From the NCBI RefSeq assembly GCF_001649575.2, contig NC_051445.1:7120773-7184772 (forward strand): a stretch of DNA of 64,000 nucleotides, read 5' to 3'. Below, one piece after another: positions 37,691 through 49,036 of this stretch. Position 1 is the first letter of the stretch. Each line of letters starts with the position of its first letter. This DNA is from Kryptolebias marmoratus (lineage: Eukaryota; Chordata; Actinopteri; Cyprinodontiformes; Rivulidae). The position numbers and the translations under genes were made by a program. The notes below the pieces were generated by a model. The model saw nothing but the letters and a program-made list of their open reading frames with translations, had not been told where the DNA came from and made no database searches.

Positions 37691-38558
37691 AATAAATAAG
37701 AAATCACCTTGTTTTTTAATGGAAAAAAAGAATTTTACATGAGCAACGTGATTAAAAACTGTTCATACACAGCCATTGTACGATTGTGTTGTCTCACCAC
37801 AAATATGAAACACGTCAGGTACACTTCTAGATATTTTTTGATTTAAGGAGGTGATGTCACTCATACTTTAAATAGTAAGGTAATTCAGATTGCACACAAA
37901 CTGAAATTAAACAAATGTACTTTAGCTCATAAGTAGAACGATGGCAACTGTCTGAAACCATAGAATCCAAAGCAGAGTGATGATGAGAAGTTGTTTTTTT
38001 CACCCCTCTTGGAAACAGGTGTATGTAGCCTGACATGACAGTCTGTTGTAGTGCTGTGAACCCACAACTTATCAGCTCATCATAGCTTCAGATCTGTGGT
38101 CCAGAAACTAAGCTGTCGTAACAGCTGCCTCTGTCTCTGACAGGATGACAATGTCTTTTAAGTAAGTCCAAGTTTAACTTGCAATTAATTTCTTTTACAG
38201 ATATATATCATTTAAAAAAGTCACATTTTACCATAGCAGAATGATCTGCTTTTTATAGCAATGGTCATTAAAATCCTTAAAATGAAACTATTAGAGCAAC
38301 AAAAATCACTTTTTATTCTTGCATAATGGTTATGCTGATTGCATGAATAAACAAGTTTCTTTCCTAAATGCAACCCAGAATGATTGCATTTAGGAATGAA
38401 ACTCTGATTCTGACAAGGCAACTTTGGTTTCATCAAAGCACAATCACATCATTTAGGTTTTCGATAGTTTCACACACCTATAAGGCAGTAAGACAAACAG
38501 AAACAATACACTTTAGATGCCAAATTAGTTCAAAAATATGTGAAGCTTCATTATATTA

Positions 38559-38564
38559 TTTATT
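38559..38564 (-). terminator. Poly(A) signal of the PLAC8-like gene
   Basis: AATAAA on the minus strand lies about 150 nt downstream of the stop codon, a normal distance for a small gene. It is the first such signal in the direction of transcription. Confidence 0.55.
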
Positions 38565-38715
38565 TACAGTAATGCAAATTGTACTTGTGTAAAATTTGTT
38601 GTCAAAGCTCAGGACAAATTACATGTGACACACCAAACGCTTCTCTGTCTTCGTTTTCAACATGGAAGCTACTGTTTAAATCACTTCCACAACCATTGGA
38701 CATCCTCAGATGTCC

Positions 38716-39374
38716 TTACAGTGAAATGTCTCCATTCCTGATGCGAATTTCTCTTGCCATCCTGCACATTTCACAAGGTCCGCAGAAAAAAGTCATGAGA
38801 GCGTCGTTGCATATTGTCCCCTGTGGTTAAAAAAAGCAAATAATCACAAAACAGGAACTTCAATCTCATATAAAGAAATGTGTCGCAGTTCAGATTTGTC
38901 AATTTTAAAGAACACCTAATATTTCGTAAGTTTGCAAAATCTCTGTCTTTCTTAAGAGTTAAGGCATTTCTTCCTGTGTAAAAACAAAAGGTAGAAAGAG
39001 AGAGATTCTGCATACGTACTTGAATACCATATGTCAGCCTCATATGAGTCCTCATGGCGGTCATTCCTCCCGGCAAACAACCCAAGCAGCAGTTTTCTCC
39101 ATACTTATTTGCTGCGTAGCAGCTCAGAGCAATTGGGCAGCAAAACCCAACAGCACCTAAAGATGGTGATGCATTCTCTTCAGAAATGTTGACAGAGGAG
39201 AGAAGATCTTTCTGGAGCTAAAATCTCACCAGTACGTGAACAGATCATAAGATTGTACTCACAGACCAAACAGTCACTGCAGCAGGAGCACAGGCCGGTG
39301 CTCCAGTCTCCTGTCTGGACATTCGTCCCATAGCCGCCTGCACCAGGCTGATGGGTGACCACTGGGTTTGACAT
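38716..39374 (-). CDS. PLAC8/cornifelin-like cysteine-rich protein
   Basis: Three coding exons (39263-39374, 39020-39156, 38716-38820) join in frame into 117 codons. The start is the ATG at 39,374; frame upstream of it is 5' UTR. The N-terminus is short, with Gly/Gln/Pro residues. The PLAC8 domain follows, from the WSTGLCSCCSDCLVC block (about residues 24-38), through CCPIAL-CYAANKYGENCC and the AMRTHMRLTYGIQG segment, to CNDALMTFFCGPCEMCRMAREI near the C-terminus. This spacing of cysteine clusters is diagnostic of the PLAC8 family, which includes mammalian PLAC8 (onzin), cornifelin and plant FW2.2-like proteins. These are small, cysteine-rich proteins, often membrane-associated. Which family member this is cannot be settled by eye, so no symbol is given. 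An upstream non-coding exon ends at 40,151. Confidence 0.93.
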
Positions 39375-40150
39375 CTGGATCACTTGATCTGCTGGTTTTT
39401 ATTTAGCTGCCTGGTAAAGAACACATTCAGCTGTTATTACTGACGCAAGAAAGGAAAATTGTTTTGTAGGTGGGAGGAGAGATGACCAAAAAGTTTTCCA
39501 TGCATGCATTAGTTTGACAGAATGAAGATACTTTAGTGCCCATTAAATTCTAGTTTGTGTGTTAGTCATAACCTATTCTATCACTTAACAGATTAAAAAA
39601 AATTAATTTCAACAAAGCATTTTAGGTTTTACCAGATGATGATGTCCTATTTCCCTAACACCAACAATAAAATACAGTCTGAGCTTGAAGAAATTAAGAT
39701 GGTTCCACTTTAATTAAATAATCAAGCTATTATGTTGTTTAAGATGCCATTTAATAGGAGATGTACCCATATTTTTTGAAAATCCTTCAAACAATGTGCA
39801 AGAATTCAGTCTCTTACTCTTTGCTGCCATGTCTATTTTGGCAATTATTTCAAGATGCTTACAAATTTTCCATTAAATATTTTATGTTCTACAGTAGCAG
39901 ATAATAATACTGGTTTGCATTTGAATGCCTTGTAAACACAGACTAGCAAATGTTAGATAAAAAAGAAGAATCGTGGAGCCATATGAAGAACCTGCTGCCT
40001 ACAAAGTGACATAAAATCCAATGTTAAGGTAAATTACCTGAAGTACTAAAAGCTCTTTGTTATGTGTTTTTCAAATTTGATCAGTTCAATTAAAATAGCA
40101 GTGAAGTTTTGGGCTGATCTACTGCCAGAGAAAAAGCAGATGTCACTTAC

Positions 40151-40250
40151 CAGAAGTGTCTGAGAGTCTGAGCTCCTCTTGATCAAACTGACAAGAAGCA
40201 CACCACACAGGAAACTGTGACGAACTCAAGCTGTGAAACGCTGGTTTGCC
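40151..40250 (-). other. Likely 5' UTR exon of the PLAC8-like gene
   Basis: A consensus donor, CTTCTG|GTAAGTG on minus, lies at 40,151/40,150, about 0.8 kb upstream of the coding start. An acceptor (TTTACCAG) near 39,412 could receive it. The 5' boundary is a guess. No in-frame ATG extends the protein from here. Confidence 0.4.
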
Positions 40251-41660
40251 AACAAACTGTTTCTGAGGATGACAAAGATCTGTTCTGATTCAAACCGGGT
40301 CAATTAACAAGAACCACTGCATTACTCAGAGGCTGCTGATGGTTACAGGTAAATTGCTGCAGGACACCGGCTTTAATTGTACAAAGTTTTCTAATCTCAC
40401 ATCAGATGCGCTCTGTTCAGGAAACTCGTGAAGATTGTTAAAGCCACACTTGTCATGTAACACCCACAAATGCATCACGTCCCCTGTCATAAGGCTTGTG
40501 GTTTTATTCAGCCAGTGTAGTACAAGTTTGTAAAAGATATGATTTGCTCATGATGTGAAACAGCACAAAGTTGCATGCAGCTGCAAAAACCTGGTTCTGA
40601 TCTGGTAAAACTCCCCCCAAAAAACCCAAAAAACCTTGAAGCGTTGACATTTATGTACCTAAAATAAATACACAAGTGATGCATTTGTTTTTGAGAAGAG
40701 TTGCTTGTAACATAACTTGAATTTCACAAATGTGTATCTATCAAAAATGTGGTCAAACTAGTTTTAGTGATACTTTTAAAATAAATGCTTTATTTTTTTG
40801 GGATGTACAAAGTAACCAAGCAGCATTTTCTATTTTTAGGTGAAATATAAAATGCAAAAACTCGAAAAAAATAAGATCTATTAAACTCAGAATTGTATTT
40901 TTAAAATCAAACTTTCACTAGGTCTGTATAGTAAACTCATCTTGTTTGGGTGTCCTTTTGCTCACAGTTCATGTAATTCCGAGTGACTGGTTGAGCTAAT
41001 GCCCTTTAAACAGAACCTGATGAATCACATTATATTATACTGCGGAGCATTTAAGGACACTGGAGAAAACAGCGGTAATGTAATTCTTGCTTTCAGATTC
41101 AGGCGTTTCGCTGCAGAACACTGTACTCAAACAGGGGAAGCTGCTCATGTGATTGCTTCATGTGGGATAATACGGGGATTTTACCGCTGACAGAAGATGG
41201 GAACTTCTAACTCCTATAACATGACCAAAAGTGAAATATTGTGGATTGTGTTAAACCACAGATAATGCAACACTGGCTCTCTTCCATGTGATTTAGTTCT
41301 TCTATCTCATGCAGCCTATAGTTAGATTATTTGCAGGCTGCCTATTTCGATTACACCCTAATTTGGATGTTTAACGTTTAAACATTTTGGTAATCTGAAT
41401 TCATCAGTTCAGTAAATACTTTGAACACATTAGATCAATTTCAAATATTTTGTGTCAATAAAGTTTCCCAAAGTTCATTTCAATAAAGTTTTCAGGGACA
41501 ATTTATTTCCATTTTCAGATATTTGTACAATCAATCTGTAAAAGCAACACTAATTAAGATGGTAACAGATGACATGAGACAACTGGAAGTTGAAAGTTGA
41601 AGATTTAAAAAAAGCAAACAAAGGAGCAAGCATTCACAAATGAAGATTGTGCAGAATATA
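40251..41660. other. Intergenic region, nothing recognised
   Basis: AT-rich sequence between the PLAC8-like promoter side and the 3' end of mrps15. I see no exon, RNA gene or named repeat in it. Short open frames such as 40,999-41,190 have no family resemblance. Confidence 0.5.
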
Positions 41661-41667
41661 TTTTTTT

Positions 41668-41673
41668 TTTATT
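41668..41673 (-). terminator. mrps15: mrps15 poly(A) signal, 3 nt after the stop codon
   Basis: On minus the sequence is TAG TCC AATAAA, so the canonical hexamer starts three nucleotides after the stop. An AATAAA at 41,502-41,507 could serve a longer form. Confidence 0.55.
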
Positions 41674-41676
41674 GGA

Positions 41677-44600
41677 CTAAGCTTTTGCAGTTCGGGCTTC
41701 TTCTGTCTTTGAGGAGTCTAAACTCTGCTTCAGCCTCTGTTCTGCTTTCTGTGCCTGCACAGCCTTAAACACCTACAGAAAAAAAACATGACAAGTGTTA
41801 GGGTGAGAAAAAAAAATGTATAAGCAAAACCCTGAGGAACTTGTAATGATATCAATGTTGCTGAATACAATGTCAGTGAAAGACAGTAAACATTAAACTA
41901 CATAAAAACCTGAAAATAACAGGTTTATCTATTTTTTACCTTAATAGAGAACGCTTTCTTGGCCTGCCAGCGTTTGGTGGCCCGTCTGTAGTACTCTGGG
42001 GGGAAGGTGTAGGTGATGCCCAGCTGCTCACACACTCTCTCAAAGGCCTCATAACGAACCAATCGAAGGTTTTTCAGAAGCTTTTTCCTTTTGTCAATAG
42101 ACATGAGCATCCGCCTCTTGTTAGCTTTGTCCTGATATTAAAGAACATGAAAAATACATTCAAACGACCTGTTTGGGCATATCGTTTTTAAAAATACCAC
42201 CTCTATATACTGACTGTACGAATTTAAACAGGAGTCTTAAGTGTGACGTAATACGGAAACTTCTGACCATGGTTGTGCTTGTGCAGGCTTTTATTTCATG
42301 TGGTTAGTACACAGGATATCCTGTAGCACATACATACCTCACATCAAAGGAAGTCAGTGAGGAGAGGAAACTGATAAAAAGGCTAGCTCCTCAGAAGCAT
42401 GTTGCATTTTACTTTTAAAGTGTGTCATCAGAACTGTTTAGTGTGCAGAGAAGAAAAGATTTACAACCCCAATTCTTAAAAAGCTGGGACATTGCAAAAA
42501 CTGAAACTAAAAACAGAATGCAATGATTTGCAAAACTCATAAACCTGTATTCTTTTCACAATGAAACATAGTAAACATACCAATTGTTTAAACTAAGAAA
42601 CTGTACCATTAAAAAAAAGGTAATTTTGACTTGTATGGCAGCAGGAGTTAGGACAGAGCCATGTTTGGAGAAACTATCATGTGGAAGTGTTCCTGAGCCC
42701 GTGCAGTGATGTCCAGAACCGACCAGTTTTATTACAGTGGCCCCTGAGGGCCTGGAGATGGTGAGCATCCAGTATCGACTTTTGAGCTTTTCTTTTGTGG
42801 TCAGAGATTCCTCCAGATTCCTGAAATCTTTTGATATTATGAACTGTAGATGTTCAACATCTTCTTAACTTTCCACTGAGGAACATTATTCTGAAATTGT
42901 TCAACTATTTTGGATGCAGTTTTGCCCATATTGGGGAACCACTGCCCATCTTTACTTCTGAGAGATTCAGCCTCTCTAGAATGGACTTTTTATTCCCAGC
43001 CCTCTTACTGACCTGTTGCCAGTTAACCTAATTAATTGCAAAAAGCTCCTCCAGATGTTTCTTAATCGTACCACTTACTTTAACAGCCTTTTGCTGCCCT
43101 TGCCCCAACTTTTTAAAGATGTGCTGCTGTCATAAAATTCAAAGCATACCTTATTTTTACTTAAAAAAAAGGTGCAATATCTTAGTTTGAACATCTGACA
43201 TGTTTATTATGTTCTATTGTGAATAAACTATGGGTTTATGAGACTGATAAATCATTGCATTGTTTTAATTACCATTTTAGAAAATGTCCCAACTTTTTTG
43301 GAGTTGCAGTTGTGTCTCACTCACCTTGTGGTGCTTTTGCAAATGCTCCTGATAGTTTCGAATTCTTGCAGTCAGAACAGCCACTGAAAAGACAAAGATC
43401 AGAAGAGTTCAGATTATTATTATCATTACTCAGTTTAGATTATAGTTGTCTTTGAATTTCAGCGTAAACATCCTGTGCAACGTTATGAAGTATTGTCTCA
43501 CCCCGGACTTCCACTGAGCTGCGATCATTCGGATCCTGTTGAACTTTTGCAATTAGCTGCTCCTTCTTCAGTTGTAGCTTTTCACCCTGTCAAAATGAAC
43601 ATTACAACTACTATTATTTTCAGATATTTCCTTGTATAAATGGGCTAGAATGGCATAATATTCTTTCAGTTAAATATTATGACAATACAGGAGGGCTGAA
43701 TTGATTTGTGGTGTGATTCTTAACAACTTGGCTGCACAGTGGAACATTTGGTTAGAACTGCTGCCATGCTGCGAGAAGGTCAAAAGTTCAATACCTGCCG
43801 GGGCCTTTCGTGTGGAGTTTTTATATTGTTCCTGTGCACGTGAGGGTTTCCTCCCACGGCCCAAAAACAAGCATTTAGGTTTAGTTTCTCTAAGTAGACC
43901 CTACGTTTGAGTGTGTGTGAATGGTTGTCTCTATGTGGCTGTGTGATGGGCCACATTCAGACAGGTGACCTGTCCTGAGTGTACCCAGTCTGCTGGAGAC
44001 AGGCACCAGCTCAATGCAACCCTGGACAGGAACCAGCAGGTAAAAACAGACAGATCCATGGACCTATGAACTATCCTGAGGGTACCACAACAAATAAACT
44101 GTTACATGCAGCTTCTTTGCTCATCAAGCTTCACAAAACACTAAATATCATTCTATAAGAACAGGTGACAAGACTTGGTAGACATGGATGTAAATCCTGG
44201 GGGGAGGTCAGGGGGTCCAGGACCCCTCCCTAAATTTTGGAAAAACAAGACATTGCCCAGCCCTGCTGCTCAAACAGTAGCTAACCACACAAACAGAATG
44301 ACATTTTCTGTGAAAAAAAACAATAGAACGTGTTTCTTCTGTAACTTGTATGAAATTGAAAGCATTGGCTTAGCGGTGTAATCCCCCATCTTTCAAGTAA
44401 AAGACCCGGGTTCGAATCCTGATTGTTCTTTGGCTGTTCATCACTTTAGTTTCTGCTCCTAGCATAAATAACTTCCTTCCAGTAAGTAGCTTCTTTTTTT
44501 TTTGCTAAAGTTCCCTTTAAACAAATGACATGTTGCCCATTTTATATATTTCCTCAGCACTGTCTTCACTTCATCACCTCGTGGTTGAATCTTGTGTGTG

Positions 44601-47259
44601 AAAGCCCAGCCCTGCCGCTTAAACAGAAGTGAACCACACAAACTGTACAATCTGCATTACATTTTCTGGGAAAAAAAAATAGGTTGCATAATATTTATTT
44701 TGTTGCTTTTTGTGCACAAAGTTATCACCTTTTTTCTTCCTCCTGCAGGTCGAAGCTGTGTCTCGTGAATCCGCAAATATGAGTTTTTGTTTACGCGTTT
44801 TCATGGCAACACTGAAAGTCAGTGCGTGCCCCGTTCTCCCTGTGTTCGTGTTTGACCTTATTACTGTGTCTGGATGTATGTCAGCTGTTTAGCGACTTGT
44901 TCCTATATTTTTTTATGGATTTATATTTTTATAAAACAGAGAATAAAAGTGTTGTAAGTCACCTGAACCAAGCGCCATACTGAATTGAAAACAGCATGGA
45001 TGGAGAAATAATCGAAAAAGTACGTTCGAATTGAATTTTCAAAGGAAAAAAATTTTTTATTTCCACAATTCCTATTAGGTAAAAGCTAATTTCAGAAAGT
45101 AACAAAGACATAAATTTCCATGAAACAATTCAGAGAATTAAAGATGAATAAAGAAGAGTAAGAGTAAGAGTTCTTACATGACTTGCCAGTTCCAACGACA
45201 GAAGACGTTTGACAAGATCATCAGTCCTGTAAGAAGAAAATATGGTGTCTGAGACCACAAGACCTTCACTCTAAAAATAAATGCTGTTGTTGTTTTGTAA
45301 AAATATATATATTATATATTAGAGCTGTTTCAAGGTAAGGTATAAATGAATGTTTACGTTTGAGCAAGAGGGACAGATGCATAATCCAACTTCAGCATCG
45401 ATGGATGAAGATCACTGAGATGGCTTTCAGGGGCTGAAAGAAACCAGATGCTCAGAAATAAACAAATAAATCATGTTTTAAGCAAAAATTGCGTAAACAT
45501 GGTTTGGTGAAACACCGCTCCGTGAAGTACCTGTCTTTTTTTTCTTGGTACCTCTGGCATAATGCCTTACTGGTGGTGCGACAGCAAAGCTTCCTGCAAC
45601 TGAGAGGGAAAAAAAAAAAGTTGTTTATTTTCACACATATGTAGCAGATCAAATGGTGAGAAAATGTATTTGCAAAAGTAAAAAAAAATATGTTGGTTTA
45701 GAGCAGGGGTGTCAAACTCCAGGCCTTGAGGGCCACTGCCCTGGATGTTTTAGGTTTTTCTGCTCCGACACACCTGATTCAAATGGTTTAATTACCAAAT
45801 CATCAAGTTCTCAAGCAGAATGTCCACAAGTGGTTCATTTAAAGCACGTGTTTTAAAGCAAGAACACATCTAAAACATGCACAAGAGAGGCACCTTAGGA
45901 ACAGAGTTTGACACATGGTTTAGAGGAAGCTCAGTTGGTGACTTAGGACTGAGTGAACAAAAAGAAAATGGCTTGAGAATGAAAAGATAATGTTACAAGT
46001 CAAAACTGATGGAGCAGAGCACAGCTGGAGTCGTTTGGTGGTGATGCTGCTCTGTAAGCCGAGAAGTTCAACAAACTAACAGCTCACTGTCGAGAGCAGT
46101 GATGCAAAACTCTAACGTGGAAGAAAGCCCACGGTTTGCAGACAGAAGAGTCAAAACTTCAAACTGTCACACTTCCATGTGGAGAAATGGCCTCTGGCTA
46201 AACCAAAACACCCCGAATTCTCCCCAAAAAGGAGAGAAGCTTTTCTTGTCTGTGAAAATAATCTTGAAGAGTGACGCAGCTGATCTGCAGCGGAAAACTG
46301 TGTGACTTGTCAGAGCACAGCCACAATAATCTATGCAACAAGTGTGCCTTGCATCTCAGATAAAACTGCTTTATCTGATGGTGAGAGTGCTGCGGTTTTC
46401 AATTTTATCCAAACAGCTAATGAGATAACTTCCTCAAATATTACTGCATCGCCTTTTCATAAGAAATGTGATAATGAGCTCTTTTTTTAAAAAAGTTAAT
46501 GGTTGGAAAAAGTTGCATTAGCTTATGAAAAATTTACCTCGTCAAATAATTAGGGTGAATGTGACCCTGGCTTTTCAAGCTCGATTTGCGACGCTTATCC
46601 AACATTTGCAGTGCTGCTCATTATTTTTGGCCCTCCAAACACTTCTGTAGTCCTAGCTTCCAGTTTAAGTTATTATCATCTTAGCTTCAGAACCACACCA
46701 GGACTGTAGGTAATATTTTGGACAGTAATTTAAAAGACAAAACCAAGAAAACAGATCATCTCTGTTGTAAAGAGCAGTTTTGGACAACTGACAAGTTTCC
46801 AAACTTTAAACCCAATACTCTTATAAGGTATTTAAGACAGTTAGTTCAGCATTTATCCCTTCCATGTTGGGTTACTGTAGCTCTCTTCATTTGGGCATCA
46901 GTCAGTCTCTGCTGTCTCGTCTGCAGCTGGTTCTGCTGATGGACTCCTGACTCAAACTGTGTCCACAGCGCCGACTGCTGTTGATGTCAAATGATTAGAT
47001 TCAGCAACAAAAAGCACGTCATAGGTGGTTTCTAACCACAGTTTGGCATAAAGAAGTGTGTGTATTATCCTACGGAGCAGCAAAGCTTCCTATGTGTCTG
47101 GTATTGCCTTTCCTTACCTCTGCTAACTGTGGGTCCTGGTAACAGGGCCGAGCTGCACCTCCAGGGTCTGGCGGACACCGCGGAGCTCCGAGCGGAGCTT
47201 TCACACAAAACACCCACTGACGACTTCAGGACGGCCCGAAGGCCAAGGTTTAACAACAT
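41677..47259 (-). CDS. mrps15: Mitochondrial ribosomal protein S15 (uS15m)
   Basis: Eight exons join in frame into 253 codons (human 257): 47118-47259, 45531-45593, 45358-45433, 45178-45226, 43502-43586, 43325-43383, 41940-42131 and 41677-41772. The start at 47,259 opens an Arg/Ser/Ala/Leu-rich, acid-poor N-terminus of about 45 residues, a typical mitochondrial targeting sequence. Residues of about 98-110 match the VKRLLSLE block of vertebrate MRPS15. About residues 133-202 are the bacterial S15 domain, with [14 protein letters not shown], the H-KDK--RR motif and [24 protein letters not shown]. The tail is lysine-rich. The protein binds rRNA in the small mitoribosomal subunit. Introns hold an hAT MITE, a SINE, a tRNA-like sequence and a TIR element. 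Confidence 0.96.
42461..43313 (+). mobile_element. Non-autonomous TIR DNA element of a widespread teleost family
   Basis: The left end is acaaccccaattcttaaaaa followed by gctgggaca. The right end (43,285-43,313) is tgtcccaacttttttggagt followed by tgcagttgt, an inverted copy with a few mismatches. Internal segments (gcaatgatttgcaaaactcataaacc, gcccatctttacttctgagagattcagcc, gttctattgtgaataaa) match a common teleost repeat with ACAACCCCAATTCC termini. Frames inside are broken and no intact transposase is seen. It sits in an mrps15 intron, 11 bp from the donor-side edge of the exon at 43,325. Superfamily not assigned. Confidence 0.75.
43728..44073 (+). repeat. tRNA-derived teleost SINE in an mrps15 intron
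   Basis: It begins ttggctgcacagtgg, a degenerate 'ggcggcacggtggcgcagtgg' head. It continues with 'tgtggagtttttatattg', 'gggtttcctcccacggcccaaaaacaagca' and 'ggagacaggcaccagctcaatgcaaccctggacaggaa', and ends in 'gatccatggacctatgaa'. It is in the opposite orientation to the copy at 10,779. It lies between the mrps15 exons at 43,502 and 45,178. Confidence 0.75.
44358..44429 (+). tRNA. tRNA-like sequence, probably a pseudogene or SINE head
   Basis: It has a good A-box-like tggcttagcggt (44,365-44,376) and a perfect B box, ggttcgaatcc (44,409-44,419). The acceptor stem pairs only in part, and the T stem has one mismatch. The anticodon arm cannot be folded cleanly, so I give no anticodon. It lies inside an mrps15 intron between two copies of a diverged 75-80 bp direct repeat. 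Degenerate tRNA-derived sequence is more likely than a working tRNA gene. Confidence 0.4.
45704..45917 (+). mobile_element. hAT-type MITE with an 8-bp target duplication
   Basis: The element starts caggggtgtcaaactc, the terminal sequence of a well-known teleost hAT MITE family. It carries the internal 'cacacctgattcaaatggttt' and ends gagtttgacacatg, an eroded inverted terminus. The flanking octamers gtttagag (45,696-45,703 and 45,918-45,925) are identical, as expected for an hAT target-site duplication. It lies in the first mrps15 intron. Confidence 0.88.
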
Positions 47260-47430
47260 GGCTCAGCGGGCGGAAGACCCAGTAAGAAATAAAACCCTCT
47301 AAACGAGCTTCAAATGCGACATGTAATCACACTCGACCCCTACATGAGGTTCGCCATTTTGTCTAGCCCGAACTAGCCGAGCGAGAAAGCAGGATAGCAT
47401 TAGCAGGCTAAGCTAACGATCCCAGATCAC
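47260..47430 (-). promoter_or_regulatory. mrps15: Probable mrps15 promoter with a YY1-type site
   Basis: The CpG-containing 5' flank carries AAAATGGCGA on minus (about 47,351-47,360), the YY1 core often found in promoters of mitochondrial and ribosomal protein genes. No TATA box is seen. The transcription start is not visible. Inferred from motif and position. Confidence 0.45.
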
Positions 47431-48794
47431 ATCGATAGAGGAGAAAACTACGTTTGCCTCAATTAGGAAATCTTATTATTGTATCTGCAGTCAATGCGCA
47501 GTTTTAGATGAATACATTTGCGTTATATAAACACAAGAATGAGACACACAGAAAATGTTTCCATTTTGATTTACCTCAGAAAAGAGGTTCTAATTAATCC
47601 TAGTCTGGATTAATTAAACCTTCACAATGAAAGCTGCGGAAGATGAAGTCCAATAATGAATAAACAGCAGCAGAAGCAGTTTTAACATTGTGTCAAAAAC
47701 AAAGAAATAGCCGATGTTAATGTATGCATCGGTTCCTACTTCACACTCTTTGCACCCTAATGAACTCCCTCTGAAGCCATGGGTGACTTTTGCTGTTTGT
47801 TTGCACCCTTTTTTTTTTTTTTTTTTTTACCTAATAGGTTAAAGTGTGTGTGCACAATTTGTGAATGCAGAACTGTTTGAATTAGATTTTTGACTACAAA
47901 GCTCCAGTTGTTCGCAATGTTAATAGAAAAAAAAAAAATATGACAGTTCTTTGTGATCAAAAAAGCTGTTTGTATGTGACATTTGTTATTTTGCACAGCC
48001 CCACTTAGGTTGAAGTAGGGTACTAAAGAATCAGCCAAAACATAAAAATATGGCTATGTGAATTTGAAAGCCATCACAAAAATCTACTACTAATGTGCTG
48101 CACTTGTTGCAAAAAAAAGCCACTCACTTTTTCTACATAAATGCAAAATTAAGTTTTCAAATGGCAAGGTAAAAGGCAAGGTAAGCAATAAAAAAGGGAC
48201 CCAGGTTTTTTTTCCTGTCATGATTACATTCTGCTGTGTTGTTACATGAGGTAAACCACTAATGCATAGCCCATCCTACTCAACCTGTTCAACTTCATTT
48301 TATTCTAAAATATCATCATGCTTCATGTTCAACCAATTAATCTAGTGAAGGCTGTAAGTACTATCCAAACAGACGTACAGAAAGTCACTGCTGCACAATC
48401 TTTTTTAAATGTTGCACATCAGATTGGATTTAAAGTGAATCTACCCAGTGATGACTGAAAAGAAAGTGTGTGACAAATTTTTTTTACCAACCACTCAAAC
48501 ATTTTACCAGCCACTATTTTTTGTTGTGACAAAAAGTTATTTCATATGATGATGATGATGGAGGTGGGCGGAAGCAGTTGTGTTGCCCTAAAAGCTGACT
48601 ACTCTTGAAAAACAGAAAATAAAATAGCTTCTCATCACAACACCTAATTGGTGTTAGACTGCATGTAATCTGTAGTGGATCGAGTGCATCATATGGGTTT
48701 GCAGTGAACTGTTGTAATATTTTTAAGTGGGTTTTCTCTGGTTTTTTCGGGTCAAATGTTATTTAGATAATTAATTTTCCAACAACAACCAGTT

Positions 48795-49036
48795 AATTTA
48801 CCAAGAAGTCTTAAACTGTGTTTATTCCTCTCATCAGGGACAATAAGTCATCTGAATTTGGAGACATTTGTTTTTTTTTTGCAGAAGTTACCAGGGGGGA
48901 ACCAAATATTTCAGCCGTCTGAAATAATCGGTTCCCCCTCTAAAACACGGGACAAAAATAATTTACCAAAAAGTCCTTAACTGTGTTTATTCCTCTCATC
49001 ATGGACGACAACTTCCGTGAATTTGGAGACATTTGT
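48795..49036 (+). repeat. Two copies of a ~77-bp segment, 165 bp apart, with a palindrome between
   Basis: The segment aatttaccaagaagtc ... gaatttggagacatttgt at 48,795-48,871 recurs at 48,960-49,036 with a few changes. Between the copies, 48,894-48,939 forms a near-perfect hairpin: gggggaaccaaatatttcag pairs with ctgaaataatcggttccccc around a ccgt loop. The second copy runs directly into the N gap. Confidence 0.7.

Noticed and set aside
46099..46305. 68-codon plus-strand frame in the mrps15 first intron
   Set aside because: Considered as a transposon remnant, but no motif or repeat end could be identified around it.
47258..47302. Plus-strand ATGGCTCAGCGG as the first exon of a divergent gene at the mrps15 promoter
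   Set aside because: The frame stops within 15 codons, and the only possible donor leads to no recognisable downstream exon.
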